Below are positions 1 through 7,881 of a stretch of DNA of 64,000 bases, piece by piece. Below the pieces are notes generated by a model. It did not search any database and had not been told where the DNA came from. It worked only from the letters and a program-made list of their open reading frames with translations. Origin of the DNA: Pyrinomonadaceae bacterium (GTDB taxonomy: Bacteria > Acidobacteriota > Blastocatellia > Pyrinomonadales > Pyrinomonadaceae); the NCBI GenBank assembly GCA_036277115.1, contig DASUNM010000015.1, forward strand, positions 1 to 64,000. The letters are read 5' to 3'. The translations under genes were made by a program, and so were the position numbers. The stretch's first letter is position 1. Each line of letters begins with the position of its first letter.

Positions 1-168
1 TGGCAAGAGGGTTATGCGGCGTTCACCGTAAGCCCCACGGCGACCAACTCAGTTCGTCGCTACATTGCCACGCAGGAGGCGCATCATCGTAAACATTCAT
101 TTGTTGATGAATTGAGAGAGCTTCTTAACGCGGCCGGTATCAAATTTGACGAGAAGTACTTGTTGTGA
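1..168 (+). CDS. REP-associated tyrosine transposase (IS200-like), C-terminal fragment
   Basis: The reading frame is open from the window edge for 55 codons to TGA at 166-168. The residues read WQEGYAAFTVS, then VRRYIATQEAHHRK and a tail ending GIKFDEKYLL. This is the usual end of the Y1/IS200-like transposases called RAYT, which nick single-stranded DNA at REP hairpins. The catalytic HUH and Tyr motifs lie upstream of the window, so activity cannot be judged. Three hairpins follow directly, as expected for a REP-associated gene. The family call rests on recognition of the C-terminal signature only. Confidence 0.75.
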   Translation, partial: WQEGYAAFTVSPTATNSVRRYIATQEAHHRKHSFVDELRELLNAAGIKFDEKYLL

Positions 169-174
169 CGTCTG

Positions 175-267
175 GCACCCCTTCGGGGTGCGGTCATGAT
201 TAACGACTTTTCCGGTGGTCTCCGCGGACTCCGACCACCGGCTACTTTCTGACAACCCGAAGGGTTG
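175..267. repeat. Hairpin cluster downstream of the RAYT gene (REP-like)
   Basis: Three dyads sit in a row. GCACCCC (175-181) pairs with GGGGTGC (185-191). CCGGTGGTC (212-220) pairs with GACCACCGG (233-241). CAACCC (253-258) pairs with GGGTTG (262-267). None is followed by a T-tract, so they look like REP-type structures rather than one terminator, although the first could end transposase transcription. From 268 to the terminator at 396 I see only more small dyads and no gene. Confidence 0.6.
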
Positions 268-395
268 GGCTGGGGTGGGTCAACTATATAAATACCTTTG
301 CGAGCCTCACCTTGGGCTTAGCTAAGACCGCTGCTTCGCAGCTCGACGAGTTTGATCGCTCACTCGCGCTTTTTTGGGCAAACCGTTCCCTGGCC

Positions 396-432
396 AAAAA
401 AATCGGTCCGCACGTTGTAAACGCACGGACCG
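396..432 (-). terminator. Rho-independent terminator after the Arg/Gln-rich protein gene
   Basis: Read on the minus strand, CGGTCCG (432-426) pairs with CGGACCG (410-404). The stem continues past a small internal loop, and the next bases (402-396) are seven T residues. It lies 25 bases beyond the stop codon at 457, the expected place for the terminator of that gene. Confidence 0.75.
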
Positions 433-456
433 TAGTTAACGAAAAGTGCTTCTGAC

Positions 457-1914
457 TTAGAAGCCCTGCAGATTCAGGATGACGCTGAGAATCTGCTGGA
501 GGATGCTGTACTTACCGTTTGAGTATTGGCCGTATTGATAACGGCTGTGATAGCCGTCCTCGTAACCACGCCGAAAGCCCTCGCGGAAGTAGTACTGATA
601 CTCGCTCACGTCAACGTAGTACCCATCGTAACCGTAGGTCGCGTCGAGATAAGCGTCAGAGTTCTCATAATCAAAACCCCAACCGTCGTCACGGTCGGCC
701 GCGCCCGCACGGTGACCTTCTTCGTAACCCAGGTCGATCGCGCGACGCAGCATGTCCGCGCCGTACTGGTTCACGTAGTAGTACTGGTTGGTGCGGTAGT
801 ACTGATAAGTCGGCGCGCCGACGTTGACGTACACAAACCGTGTCCGCCGATCACGATCGCGACGCAGCCGCTCCAGGTACCGTTGATGAAGCCGCCAGTA
901 GTTCTGGCGACGCTGGTTCTGGATCTGCTGTTGGCGTTGGCGCCACCAATTGTCACGTTCGTTTTCTCGTCGCCGCCAGTCGTTCTGACGCTGACGCCAC
1001 GAAGTCTCCTCCCGGCGCCGCCAGTCTTCGCGGTCGCGGGTAGACCAGGTGCGATTGCCAGTTCGATTATCCGTGCGATTGACAGTGCGGTTGTCGGTGC
1101 GATTGCCGGTACCGGTGCGGTTGCCGTCGCGCCCATCGCGATTCGGCCCGTTGCGCCAATCTCTGTTGTTCCGGCGACCCTCCTCACCGCGACGACGTTC
1201 CTCCAGCAGGCGCTGTTGCTCCTCAGTCAGTTGTTGATTTCGGCGCTGATCTTCGAGCGCCCGGCGCTGCTCGTCATTTTGGCGGCGCTGTAGTTCCCTC
1301 TGTCGTCTCTGTTCCTGACCCTGCTCGTCATTTACACGTCGCTGGTCTTCGTTCTGACGGCGTTGACGCTCAAGTTCGCGTTGCTGCTCGTTGTTGCGCC
1401 GCTGGTCGTCAGTTTGCCGCCGTTGCCATTCGCGCTGGCGCTCTTGATCGTTATTGCGGCGCTCGACCTCGGCGCGTCGTCGCTGTTCTTCGTTCGCGCG
1501 ACGTTGCTCTTCGTTGCGCTGATTTTCCTGGTTGCGCTGCCGTTGAAGTTCCTCATTACGGCGCTGCTCCTGCTGCTGACGTTGCTGATCCGCTTGCTGT
1601 TGTCGGGCGGCACGTTCCTGTTCCTGCCGTTGACGACGCCCTTCCTCAGCCTGGCGGCGCTGCTCCTGCTGTTGCTGGTCGTTGCGACGTTGCTCCTGGG
1701 CCTGGTCGTTATTGCGACGCTGCTCGTTTCCCTGGTTGTTCCCCTGGTTGTTGCGGCGTTCCTCCCGCCGTTCCTCTCTTTGCTCGCGCCGCGCATTCTG
1801 TCTCTGATTGCGGTCGCCCGGATCCTGGGCTTGGGCAAAGCCGGCAAAACCAACCGCTGCGCTGACGCTGAGACTTAGCGCCACCAAAATGGTTCTCAAG
1901 TAACTGGATTTCAT
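457..1914 (-). CDS. Secreted Arg/Gln/Asn-rich low-complexity protein with C-terminal Tyr/Gly domain
   Basis: The start at 1914 is chosen because GGAGG lies 6 bases upstream and the product then begins with a good signal peptide (MKSSYLRTILVALSLS to AQAQ). An ATG-less extension to 1962 has neither. After cleavage comes about 290 residues built almost only of R, Q, N and E with irregular short repeats (EEQRR, RQNDEQRR), then a run of NRT units, then a tyrosine-rich segment. The last 110 residues hold GYEEGHRAG and YFREGFRRGYEDGY, a pattern shared with two other proteins here (12853-13425, 56759-57565). The middle is probably a charged helical or disordered rod. The function is unknown; nucleic-acid or polyanion binding outside the membrane is only a guess. 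It is monocistronic, with its own terminator. Confidence 0.75.
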   Translation of the reverse strand: MKSSYLRTILVALSLSVSAAVGFAGFAQAQDPGDRNQRQNARREQREERREERRNNQGNNQGNEQRRNNDQAQEQRRNDQQQQEQRRQAEEGRRQRQEQERAARQQQADQQRQQQEQRRNEELQRQRNQENQRNEEQRRANEEQRRRAEVERRNNDQERQREWQRRQTDDQRRNNEQQRELERQRRQNEDQRRVNDEQGQEQRRQRELQRRQNDEQRRALEDQRRNQQLTEEQQRLLEERRRGEEGRRNNRDWRNGPNRDGRDGNRTGTGNRTDNRTVNRTDNRTGNRTWSTRDREDWRRREETSWRQRQNDWRRRENERDNWWRQRQQQIQNQRRQNYWRLHQRYLERLRRDRDRRTRFVYVNVGAPTYQYYRTNQYYYVNQYGADMLRRAIDLGYEEGHRAGAADRDDGWGFDYENSDAYLDATYGYDGYYVDVSEYQYYFREGFRRGYEDGYHSRYQYGQYSNGKYSILQQILSVILNLQGF

Positions 1915-2139
1915 AAAGGACCTCCGTGCGTGAACTGAGGGGAAAGCGGTTTGACCGAGCACAGAGCAATCGTTGTTCCGTTATGAGGCGTCCGAAAATA
2001 GTTTGCGAACCCTGACACCCGGCACGAAATGGTCTGTTTCGCTAGACGTAATCGGGTTCATTCGCTTCGTTTTGCCCGCCGTCACTGTCAATCGCGACGC
2101 GTTTCGCTTATCATTCCGAAAAACAACTCAGGAGGACGC

Positions 2140-2796
2140 ATGAAGTTTTTTCTCGACACCGCTAACCTGGACGAGATTCGCCAAGCAGCCGCGCTCGGCC
2201 TTGCTGACGGAGTCACCACAAATCCGACGCTCATCGCCAAAGAAGGCAACGTCGATTTCAAGCAACACATTGCCGAGATCTGCAAATTAGTTTCCGGTCC
2301 CGTGTCGGCCGAAACGACCAGCGACGATCGCGACGAGATGCTCAAGCAGGGCCGCGAGTACGTGAAAATCGCGCCCAACGTCGTCATCAAAGTGCCGCTC
2401 ACGACTGCCGGACTGGAAGCCACGCGCATCTTCGACCAGGAAGGAATCAAGGTTAACGTGACGCTTTGCTTCTCGGCAGCCCAGGCAATTTGCGCGGCTA
2501 AAGCCGGCGCGTCCTTCATCAGCCCGTTTCTGGGTCGGCTCGACGACATTGGCGACAACGGTTTACGGCTGCTCGAGGAAATCATCGAGATCTACGATCA
2601 GTACGATTGGAAAACCGAAGTGTTGGCGGCCAGCCTGCGCCATCCAATTCACGTCATTGAGGCGGCTCGAATGGGTTCCGATATCGCGACGATGCCTTTC
2701 AAAGTGTTCCAGCAGTTGTTGAAGCATCCGCTCACCGAGAAGGGGCAGGAAACGTTTCTCGCCGATTCGAAGAAAGCGTCCGCGGCAAAAGGCTGA
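2140..2796 (+). CDS. tal: Transaldolase / fructose-6-phosphate aldolase family
   Basis: This is a 218-residue class I aldolase barrel of the short transaldolase (TalC/MipB) type, acting in the cytoplasm in the non-oxidative pentose phosphate pathway. It shows the N-terminal FLDTANLDEI, the GVTTNPTLIAKEG loop, the Schiff-base lysine K84 in VVIKVPLT, and GRLDDIG later. The ATG at 2140 follows AGGAGG (2130-2135) closely and matches family N-termini, so a 37-codon upstream extension to 2029 is rejected. Sequence alone does not separate transaldolase from fructose-6-phosphate aldolase activity; most relatives of this length outside enterobacteria are annotated as transaldolase. Confidence 0.93.
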   Translation: MKFFLDTANLDEIRQAAALGLADGVTTNPTLIAKEGNVDFKQHIAEICKLVSGPVSAETTSDDRDEMLKQGREYVKIAPNVVIKVPLTTAGLEATRIFDQEGIKVNVTLCFSAAQAICAAKAGASFISPFLGRLDDIGDNGLRLLEEIIEIYDQYDWKTEVLAASLRHPIHVIEAARMGSDIATMPFKVFQQLLKHPLTEKGQETFLADSKKASAAKG

Positions 2797-2825
2797 AGCC
2801 AGAGAGGTCAGAGGCTTGATGTCAG

Positions 2826-3836
2826 ATGTTAGGTACAGATCGAAACATGCCCGACGAGTCTGTCGACCTGCGCGCCTCAACGCGGGACGGTACTTCCCTG
2901 GCCTCTGACAGGGGGCCGGCGGCGTCCGTCGTAAAGGCCACCAATCTCACCAAAACCTACGGCAAGCATACAGCGGTCAACGGAATCGACTTCGATGTCC
3001 GTCAAGGCGAGACGTTTGGATTGCTCGGGCCTAACGGCGCGGGAAAGTCCACCACGATGCGCATGATTGCCTGCCGCTCGCCGCTGACATCCGGTGAGTT
3101 GTTTGTCGAGGGACTGGATGTCCGCACGCAGGGCCGGCAGATTCGCTCTCTGATCGGCGTCGTCCCGCAGGACAACAATCTGGATCCTGATCTCAATGTC
3201 ATCAAGAACCTAATCACTTACGCGAGCTATTACAGAATCCCGAAAAAACAGGCCGCGGCCCGCACTGACGAATTGCTTCAGTTTATCGGAATGGCTGAGC
3301 GTGCTGATGCCAAGGTCGATCATCTATCGGGAGGCATGAAGCGGCGTCTGATGATTGCCCGCGCGCTGTTGCACGAGCCCCGGCTGTTGGTGCTGGACGA
3401 GCCGACCACCGGTCTTGACCCGCAAGTGCGCCAGGAGATTTGGCAGAAGCTGGAAGAGTTGCGGCGCGTAAGTGGAGTGACAATTCTGCTTTCGACGCAT
3501 TACATGGACGAGGCTGAGAAGCTTTGTGAACGTCTGGTCGTCATTGACCGCGGTCAGATCCTGGCGACAGGCACGCCGCGCGACCTCGTGCTTGCTAAGG
3601 TATCGCGTTACGCATTGGAAGTCCGCGACGTAGGCGATTTGCCGCTACGGGCCACGAGCAATGGCATCAACGCCATCGCCCGGAACAGCGCTCATCTTTA
3701 CTTTGCCGCCGAAGCCGAAATGCTCACGCCACTTATGAAGGAAAAGGAATATGAGGGACGCCGCCGCATGATTCGTCTGTCGAACCTTGAAGATGTCTTT
3801 CTACAACTCGTCGGTGACAACGAATTGGGGCAGTGA
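2826..3836 (+). CDS. ABC transporter ATP-binding protein (NodI/DrrA type)
   Basis: This is a 336-residue single ATPase domain. It has Walker A GPNGAGKST (about 68-76), the signature LSGGMKRR, Walker B LLVLDEPTTGLDP, the D-loop and the switch histidine in STHYMDEAEK. The C-terminal 90 residues match the extension of DrrA/NodI-type exporters. About 36 variable residues precede the domain, and neither this ATG nor the one at 2847 has a clear ribosome site, so the start is uncertain. Its end overlaps the start of the DUF402 gene, and the permease follows that. The three genes are therefore one operon for an ABC-2 exporter of unknown substrate. Confidence 0.92.
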   Translation: MLGTDRNMPDESVDLRASTRDGTSLASDRGPAASVVKATNLTKTYGKHTAVNGIDFDVRQGETFGLLGPNGAGKSTTMRMIACRSPLTSGELFVEGLDVRTQGRQIRSLIGVVPQDNNLDPDLNVIKNLITYASYYRIPKKQAAARTDELLQFIGMAERADAKVDHLSGGMKRRLMIARALLHEPRLLVLDEPTTGLDPQVRQEIWQKLEELRRVSGVTILLSTHYMDEAEKLCERLVVIDRGQILATGTPRDLVLAKVSRYALEVRDVGDLPLRATSNGINAIARNSAHLYFAAEAEMLTPLMKEKEYEGRRRMIRLSNLEDVFLQLVGDNELGQ

Positions 3837-4354
3837 CCGTGGGAAGCCATGACATCACAGTCCGCGTTCTAAAGCACGACGGCGCCGAACACCGCCGTTG
3901 GAGTGCGCGCGTAGCGAGCTGTGACGATTCACTCATCATTCTTGATGCGGAGTTCGAGTATGACGTTAACCATGAACTGTTGGGAGAAATTCCGCGCGGA
4001 ACTCGCACGGCTGAGTACTATTGGTTCAGTCGCTGGTACAACATTTTTCGGTTCCTGAGGAATGACGGCGATACCCGGCTCTGGTATTGCAACATCAACA
4101 CTCCACCAACACTTGAAGACGGCGTGTTGAGCTACATTGACCTGGACATTGATGTTCTGGTGCAGCCCGACTTTACTTACGCGGTTCTCGATATGGATGA
4201 GTTCGAGCAGAACGTGAAGGTCTTTGGTTATGATGACGGGCTGCGGCGCGAAGTTCAAAGGGCACTTAATGAGGTCACTTCGCTGATTGAAGCGCGTCAG
4301 TTCCCTTTTACGGAAGCGAAACGCGACATTTCGGAACGAGTTAGTAAGTCATGA
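3833..4354 (+). CDS. DUF402 domain protein embedded in an ABC exporter operon
   Basis: The product has 173 residues. The central part (about 55-130) has the DUF402 pattern: YYWFSRWYNI, then WYCNINTPP and a run of acidic residues (YIDLDIDVLV, later LDMDEFEQN). Characterised relatives such as Ntdp-type nucleotide phosphatases and FomD hydrolyse phosphate or phosphonate-nucleotide esters with divalent metal, and the acidic residues fit metal binding. It starts at GTG 3833 and overlaps the ATPase stop in a GTGA arrangement. Its own stop overlaps the permease start (ATGA), which implies translational coupling of all three. A metal-dependent hydrolase is inferred; the substrate is unknown. Confidence 0.85.
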   Translation: MTVGSHDITVRVLKHDGAEHRRWSARVASCDDSLIILDAEFEYDVNHELLGEIPRGTRTAEYYWFSRWYNIFRFLRNDGDTRLWYCNINTPPTLEDGVLSYIDLDIDVLVQPDFTYAVLDMDEFEQNVKVFGYDDGLRREVQRALNEVTSLIEARQFPFTEAKRDISERVSKS

Positions 4355-5130
4355 GCTTAGCAGTCACTCGCATCAACCTGGCAGACACCACCGCCGTGTG
4401 GAGGCGGAATGTCATGGTGCACCTCCGGCTGTGGCGACTTAATCTGGTCGCCCCAGTTATCGAGCCGGTCATATCAGTGCTCGGTTTCGGTTGGGGCATT
4501 GGAGCGCTGGTGGCGGGCCAGGTAACCGGCGTGTCTTACCTTACCTTCGCCGGCGCAGGCATCCTCGGCATCACGGTTCTGATGCGCGCCATGTTTGAAA
4601 CCACGTACGCGTCGTACTTTCGCATGGTGTACCAATCGACTTACGACGCGATCCTGGCCACGCCCGTGGATGCCGAGTCGCTGGCCTTCGCCGAAATACT
4701 CTGGGCCGTCACGCACGCTTTCTTCGACACGCTGATCATTCTGGTGGTCCTGGCGATTTTTGGAGGCGCCACCTCGTGGTGGGCTCTGCTTGCTCCTTTG
4801 CCGTTGTTACTTGGTGCGTTATTCATGGCCGGGCTGTCTCTGGGCGTCACCGCACACGTCCGCGACATTGATGCCTTCAACATTTACATGGCGGTCTTCT
4901 TTTCGTTCATGTACGTGTCGGGCGCGTGGTATCCGATTGAAGTTCTGCCCGTGTGGCTGCAAATTCCCGCGTGGGCGATGCCGCTGACAGAGTCGATTGA
5001 CCTGACGCGGGCGTTTTTGACCGGCCACTTCCTAAAACGTCACGTGTACGAAGCCGTCTATCTGGTAATATCAGCGCTCGTGGCGTGCGAATGGGCCATG
5101 AGAAGTTTGCGAAAGCGCATGGTCGCCTGA
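4351..5130 (+). CDS. ABC-2 type transporter permease (NodJ/DrrB type)
   Basis: The 259-residue inner-membrane protein has about six hydrophobic helices. The first is preceded by a basic amphipathic N-terminus (WRRNVMVHLRLWR), and the last helices are followed by the basic end MRSLRKRMVA. The motif SGAWYPIEVLPVWLQ, the loop before the last helices, is characteristic of the ABC2_membrane family. The start overlaps the DUF402 stop (ATGA). With the ATPase at 2826 it forms a heteromeric half-size exporter. A GTCAGT-type repeat begins six bases after the stop codon. Confidence 0.9.
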   Translation: MSLAVTRINLADTTAVWRRNVMVHLRLWRLNLVAPVIEPVISVLGFGWGIGALVAGQVTGVSYLTFAGAGILGITVLMRAMFETTYASYFRMVYQSTYDAILATPVDAESLAFAEILWAVTHAFFDTLIILVVLAIFGGATSWWALLAPLPLLLGALFMAGLSLGVTAHVRDIDAFNIYMAVFFSFMYVSGAWYPIEVLPVWLQIPAWAMPLTESIDLTRAFLTGHFLKRHVYEAVYLVISALVACEWAMRSLRKRMVA

Positions 5131-5135
5131 AAAAA

Positions 5136-5202
5136 TGTCAGTAGTCCGTGGTCAGTTGTCCGTTGAGCACTCGGCTGTACAACTGACCTCTGACCACTGA
5201 CC
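5136..5202. repeat. Paired inverted repeat, GTCAGT family (copy 1)
   Basis: The left arm (5137-5160, GTCAGTAGTCCGTGGTCAGT...) is the reverse complement, with a few mismatches, of the right arm (about 5178-5201, ending CTGACCACTGAC). It fills nearly the whole gap between the permease stop and the carboxylase start, so the carboxylase has no visible Shine-Dalgarno site. A larger element with the same ends lies at 54415-54599. Confidence 0.75.
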
Positions 5203-5208
5203 GCGATA

Positions 5209-6780
5209 ATGAGTTCCCAGAAACAACAGCCCGCTAAACTTTCGAAGCTCGATCAACTGCGCGAGCGTGAGCGACGCGCGGCAGAGGGCGGTGGCGCGGA
5301 GCGCGTTGAGAAGCTACATGCCGCCGGCAGGATGACCGCGCGCGAACGAGTCGAGTTTCTCCTCGATGACGACACGTTCCAGGAATTCGACAAGCTGGTC
5401 GAGCATCGCTCGCGGGACTTCGGCCTCGACAAACAGAAATATCCGGGCGATGGCGTGGTTACCGGCCATGGCTTGATTGACGGCCGCAAAGTGTTTGTCT
5501 TCGCGCAGGACTTCACGGTCTTTGGCGGTTCCCTGTCTGAAACGCACGCCGAAAAAATCTGCAAAGTGATGGACCTCGCGATGAAGGTGGGCGCGCCCAT
5601 CATCGGCCTGAACGATTCCGGCGGGGCGCGCATTCAGGAAGGCGTCGTCAGTCTCGGTGGTTACGCAGACATCTTTCTGCGTAATACTTTGGCCAGCGGT
5701 GTCGTGCCGCAAATCAGCTGCATTATGGGTCCGTGCGCGGGCGGCGCCGTGTATAGTCCGGCGATTACCGACTTCAACATTATGGTGAGGGACACGTCCT
5801 ACATGTTCATCACCGGCCCTGATGTGATTAAGACAGTGACGCACGAAGACGTCACGAAGGAAGAGCTTGGGGGCGCCGCCACGCACAACAGTAAATCCGG
5901 CGTCGCGCACTTCGCCGCCGATTCGGACGAGCACGCGCTGCGGATGGTGCGCGAGCTGCTGTCATTTATTCCTTCGAACAACCTTGACGATCCGCCGCGT
6001 CTGGCGCCGAGCGATTCGCCGGAGCGCATCGACACAAAACTGAATTCAATAGTCCCGGAAGCTTCGAACCAACCCTACGACATTCGCGAAGTGATTGATT
6101 CGATCGTCGATGAAGGCTACTTCTTTGAAGTGCATCGCGACTACGCGCCGAACATTGTAGTGGGATTTGGGCGGCTGGACGGTAAGCCCGTGGGCATCGT
6201 CGCCAATCAGCCTGCGTATCTCGCCGGCGTTTTGGACATCGACAGTTCGATCAAGGGCGCGCGCTTCGTGCGGTTTTGCGACTGCTTCAATATTCCGATT
6301 GTGACCTTTGAAGACGTGCCCGGTTTCCTGCCCGGCATTTCACAGGAACACGGCGGCATCATCAAGCATGGCGCGAAACTGCTGTATGCGTATGCCGAAG
6401 CGACCGTGCCGAAAGTCACCGTGATTACGCGCAAGGCTTACGGCGGCGCGTATTGCGTGATGGGCTCAAAGCACATTCGTACCGACATTAACTTCGCCTG
6501 GCCTTCGGCCGAAATCGCGGTGATGGGAGCTGAAGGAGCGGTTGATATTTTGTACCGGCGCGAACTGGCTGAAGCTTCAGATAAAGCGTCGGCGCGCCGA
6601 TCTCGTGTAACTGAATTAGAAGACAAGTTCGCGAGCCCTTACGTTGCCGCCGAGCGTGGCTTCATTGATGAAGTAATTGAGCCCGCCCAGACTCGTCCAA
6701 AACTAATCCGCGCGCTTTCGCTTTTGGAAAACAAGCGCGATCAGAACCCGCCAAAGAAGCACGGCAATATTCCGTTGTGA
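5209..6780 (+). CDS. Acyl-CoA (propionyl/acetyl-CoA) carboxylase, carboxyltransferase beta subunit
   Basis: The 523 residues have the usual length and two-half fold of the PccB/AccB/MmdA family, which moves CO2 from carboxybiotin to an acyl-CoA. The N-half shows [12 protein letters not shown] and [12 protein letters not shown], which form the biotin oxyanion site. The C-half shows [15 protein letters not shown] and the CoA-side motif [13 protein letters not shown]. Residue 416 is Cys where classic propionyl enzymes carry Asp and acetyl-preferring ones Ile, so acyl preference cannot be read off. No biotin carboxylase or biotin carrier gene is in the window, so partners must be encoded elsewhere. 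No ribosome site is visible, because a repeat abuts the start. Confidence 0.93.
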   Translation: MSSQKQQPAKLSKLDQLRERERRAAEGGGAERVEKLHAAGRMTARERVEFLLDDDTFQEFDKLVEHRSRDFGLDKQKYPGDGVVTGHGLIDGRKVFVFAQDFTVFGGSLSETHAEKICKVMDLAMKVGAPIIGLNDSGGARIQEGVVSLGGYADIFLRNTLASGVVPQISCIMGPCAGGAVYSPAITDFNIMVRDTSYMFITGPDVIKTVTHEDVTKEELGGAATHNSKSGVAHFAADSDEHALRMVRELLSFIPSNNLDDPPRLAPSDSPERIDTKLNSIVPEASNQPYDIREVIDSIVDEGYFFEVHRDYAPNIVVGFGRLDGKPVGIVANQPAYLAGVLDIDSSIKGARFVRFCDCFNIPIVTFEDVPGFLPGISQEHGGIIKHGAKLLYAYAEATVPKVTVITRKAYGGAYCVMGSKHIRTDINFAWPSAEIAVMGAEGAVDILYRRELAEASDKASARRSRVTELEDKFASPYVAAERGFIDEVIEPAQTRPKLIRALSLLENKRDQNPPKKHGNIPL

Positions 6781-6870
6781 GCCGCTGCTAGTTTCATCAC
6801 CGCTCAAGGTCCAACGAGTCTACAGCCTGGGCAAGTCGCTTGGGTTATCGGTAGTGTTCGAAATTCAAAA

Positions 6871-6967
6871 CCTCTGTGGAACTCTGTGGCACTCCGTGTC
6901 TCTGTGGTGAATTTGTCTTAAGAAACTACCACCACAGAGACACCGAGAACCACAGAGCACGCACAGA
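6871..6967. repeat. Paired inverted repeat, CTCTGTGG family
   Basis: The left arm (6871-6909) carries CTCTGTGG twice and CCGTGTCTCTGTGGTG. The right arm (6930-6967) carries the complement CACCACAGAGACACCGAG and further CACAGAG words. The two arms can fold into a long imperfect hairpin. The element accounts for most of the 255-base gap before the cyclase gene. No T-tract and no ORF is evident. Confidence 0.7.
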
Positions 6968-7035
6968 GAAACAAACTAGGCGACCACCCCGGGTTATCAG
7001 TTCCCTTTTCGTTACGCGTCTCTCTGCGTAGAATC

Positions 7036-7710
7036 GTGCGCGTGAATGATGAATTAGCCTTAGTCGATCTGAGCCACACCATCGAGGACGGCCTCGTGAC
7101 TTATAAAGGTCTGCCTGCACCTGTCATTTGTGATTTTCTCAGCCGGGAACAATCGCGCCAGCACTATGCGCCGGGAACTGAATTTCAAATCGGCAAAATT
7201 GAGATGGTCGCAAACACGGGCACTTATCTCGACAGTCCTTTTCATCGATATGACCATGGCAAGGATTTGTCACAGTTGGAGCTTTCATCTCTGGCTAATC
7301 TCGACGGCACAGTGGTTAGGGCAAACGATAAAAATCAAAGACGTGTGGATGCCACCGCATTCAAGGGAATTGAAGTGCACGGGAAAGCAGTTCTGATTCA
7401 CACCGGTTGGGCGAGGCATTGGCGGACCGACAACTACTTCGATGGCCACCCATATCTCACCAAAGATGCCGCGCAGTTTCTGGTCGACAAGGGCGCCGCG
7501 CTCGTCGGCATAGATTCTTACAACATAGACGACACCGCTGATTTAACCAGACCCGCGCACACTATTCTTCTCGGCGCGGGCATCCCTATTGTTGAGCATA
7601 TGCACAACCTCAGCGCACTGCCCCGCGCCGGATTCAGATTCTTCGCGGTTCCCGCAAAGATAAAAGGCATGGGAACATTTCCGGTGCGTGCATTCGCAAT
7701 TGTGGAGTAG
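7036..7710 (+). CDS. Cyclase-family metal-dependent hydrolase (kynurenine formamidase-like fold)
   Basis: The 224-residue protein has the cyclase/arylformamidase fold: LSHTIEDGLVTYKGLPAP at the start, ANTGTYLDSPFHRY at about 65-78, GIDSYNIDD and PAHTILL in the middle, and HMHNL near the end. The family uses HxGTHxDxPxH to bind zinc or manganese. Here the first His is Asn and the second is Tyr, as in a recognisable subgroup, so metal binding may differ. The substrate is unknown and kynurenine pathway genes are not nearby. Translation starts at GTG 7036, or possibly at GTG 7042; neither has a strong ribosome site. Confidence 0.85.
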   Translation: MRVNDELALVDLSHTIEDGLVTYKGLPAPVICDFLSREQSRQHYAPGTEFQIGKIEMVANTGTYLDSPFHRYDHGKDLSQLELSSLANLDGTVVRANDKNQRRVDATAFKGIEVHGKAVLIHTGWARHWRTDNYFDGHPYLTKDAAQFLVDKGAALVGIDSYNIDDTADLTRPAHTILLGAGIPIVEHMHNLSALPRAGFRFFAVPAKIKGMGTFPVRAFAIVE

Positions 7711-7881
7711 CTTTCTCAGCAGCAAACCTTCTGTTTACCGCAGCGTGAACGATTTCAATGTGTGCTTTTTATTCAGTCTCATTGACACTTCTGCGTGACT
7801 TCTCCGTAACAACCGACACCGGGATGAGGGCATCTTACAAATTGCCCGACATTCTGAAACTCACAAAATAAGGACAACCGA

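Noticed and set aside
526-1878. Long plus-strand open frames rich in Val, Ala and Leu opposite the Arg/Gln-rich gene
   Set aside because: They arise because reversed Arg/Gln/Asn codons read as hydrophobic codons. They have no ribosome site or family, while the minus frame has a signal peptide, a strong ribosome site and a terminator.
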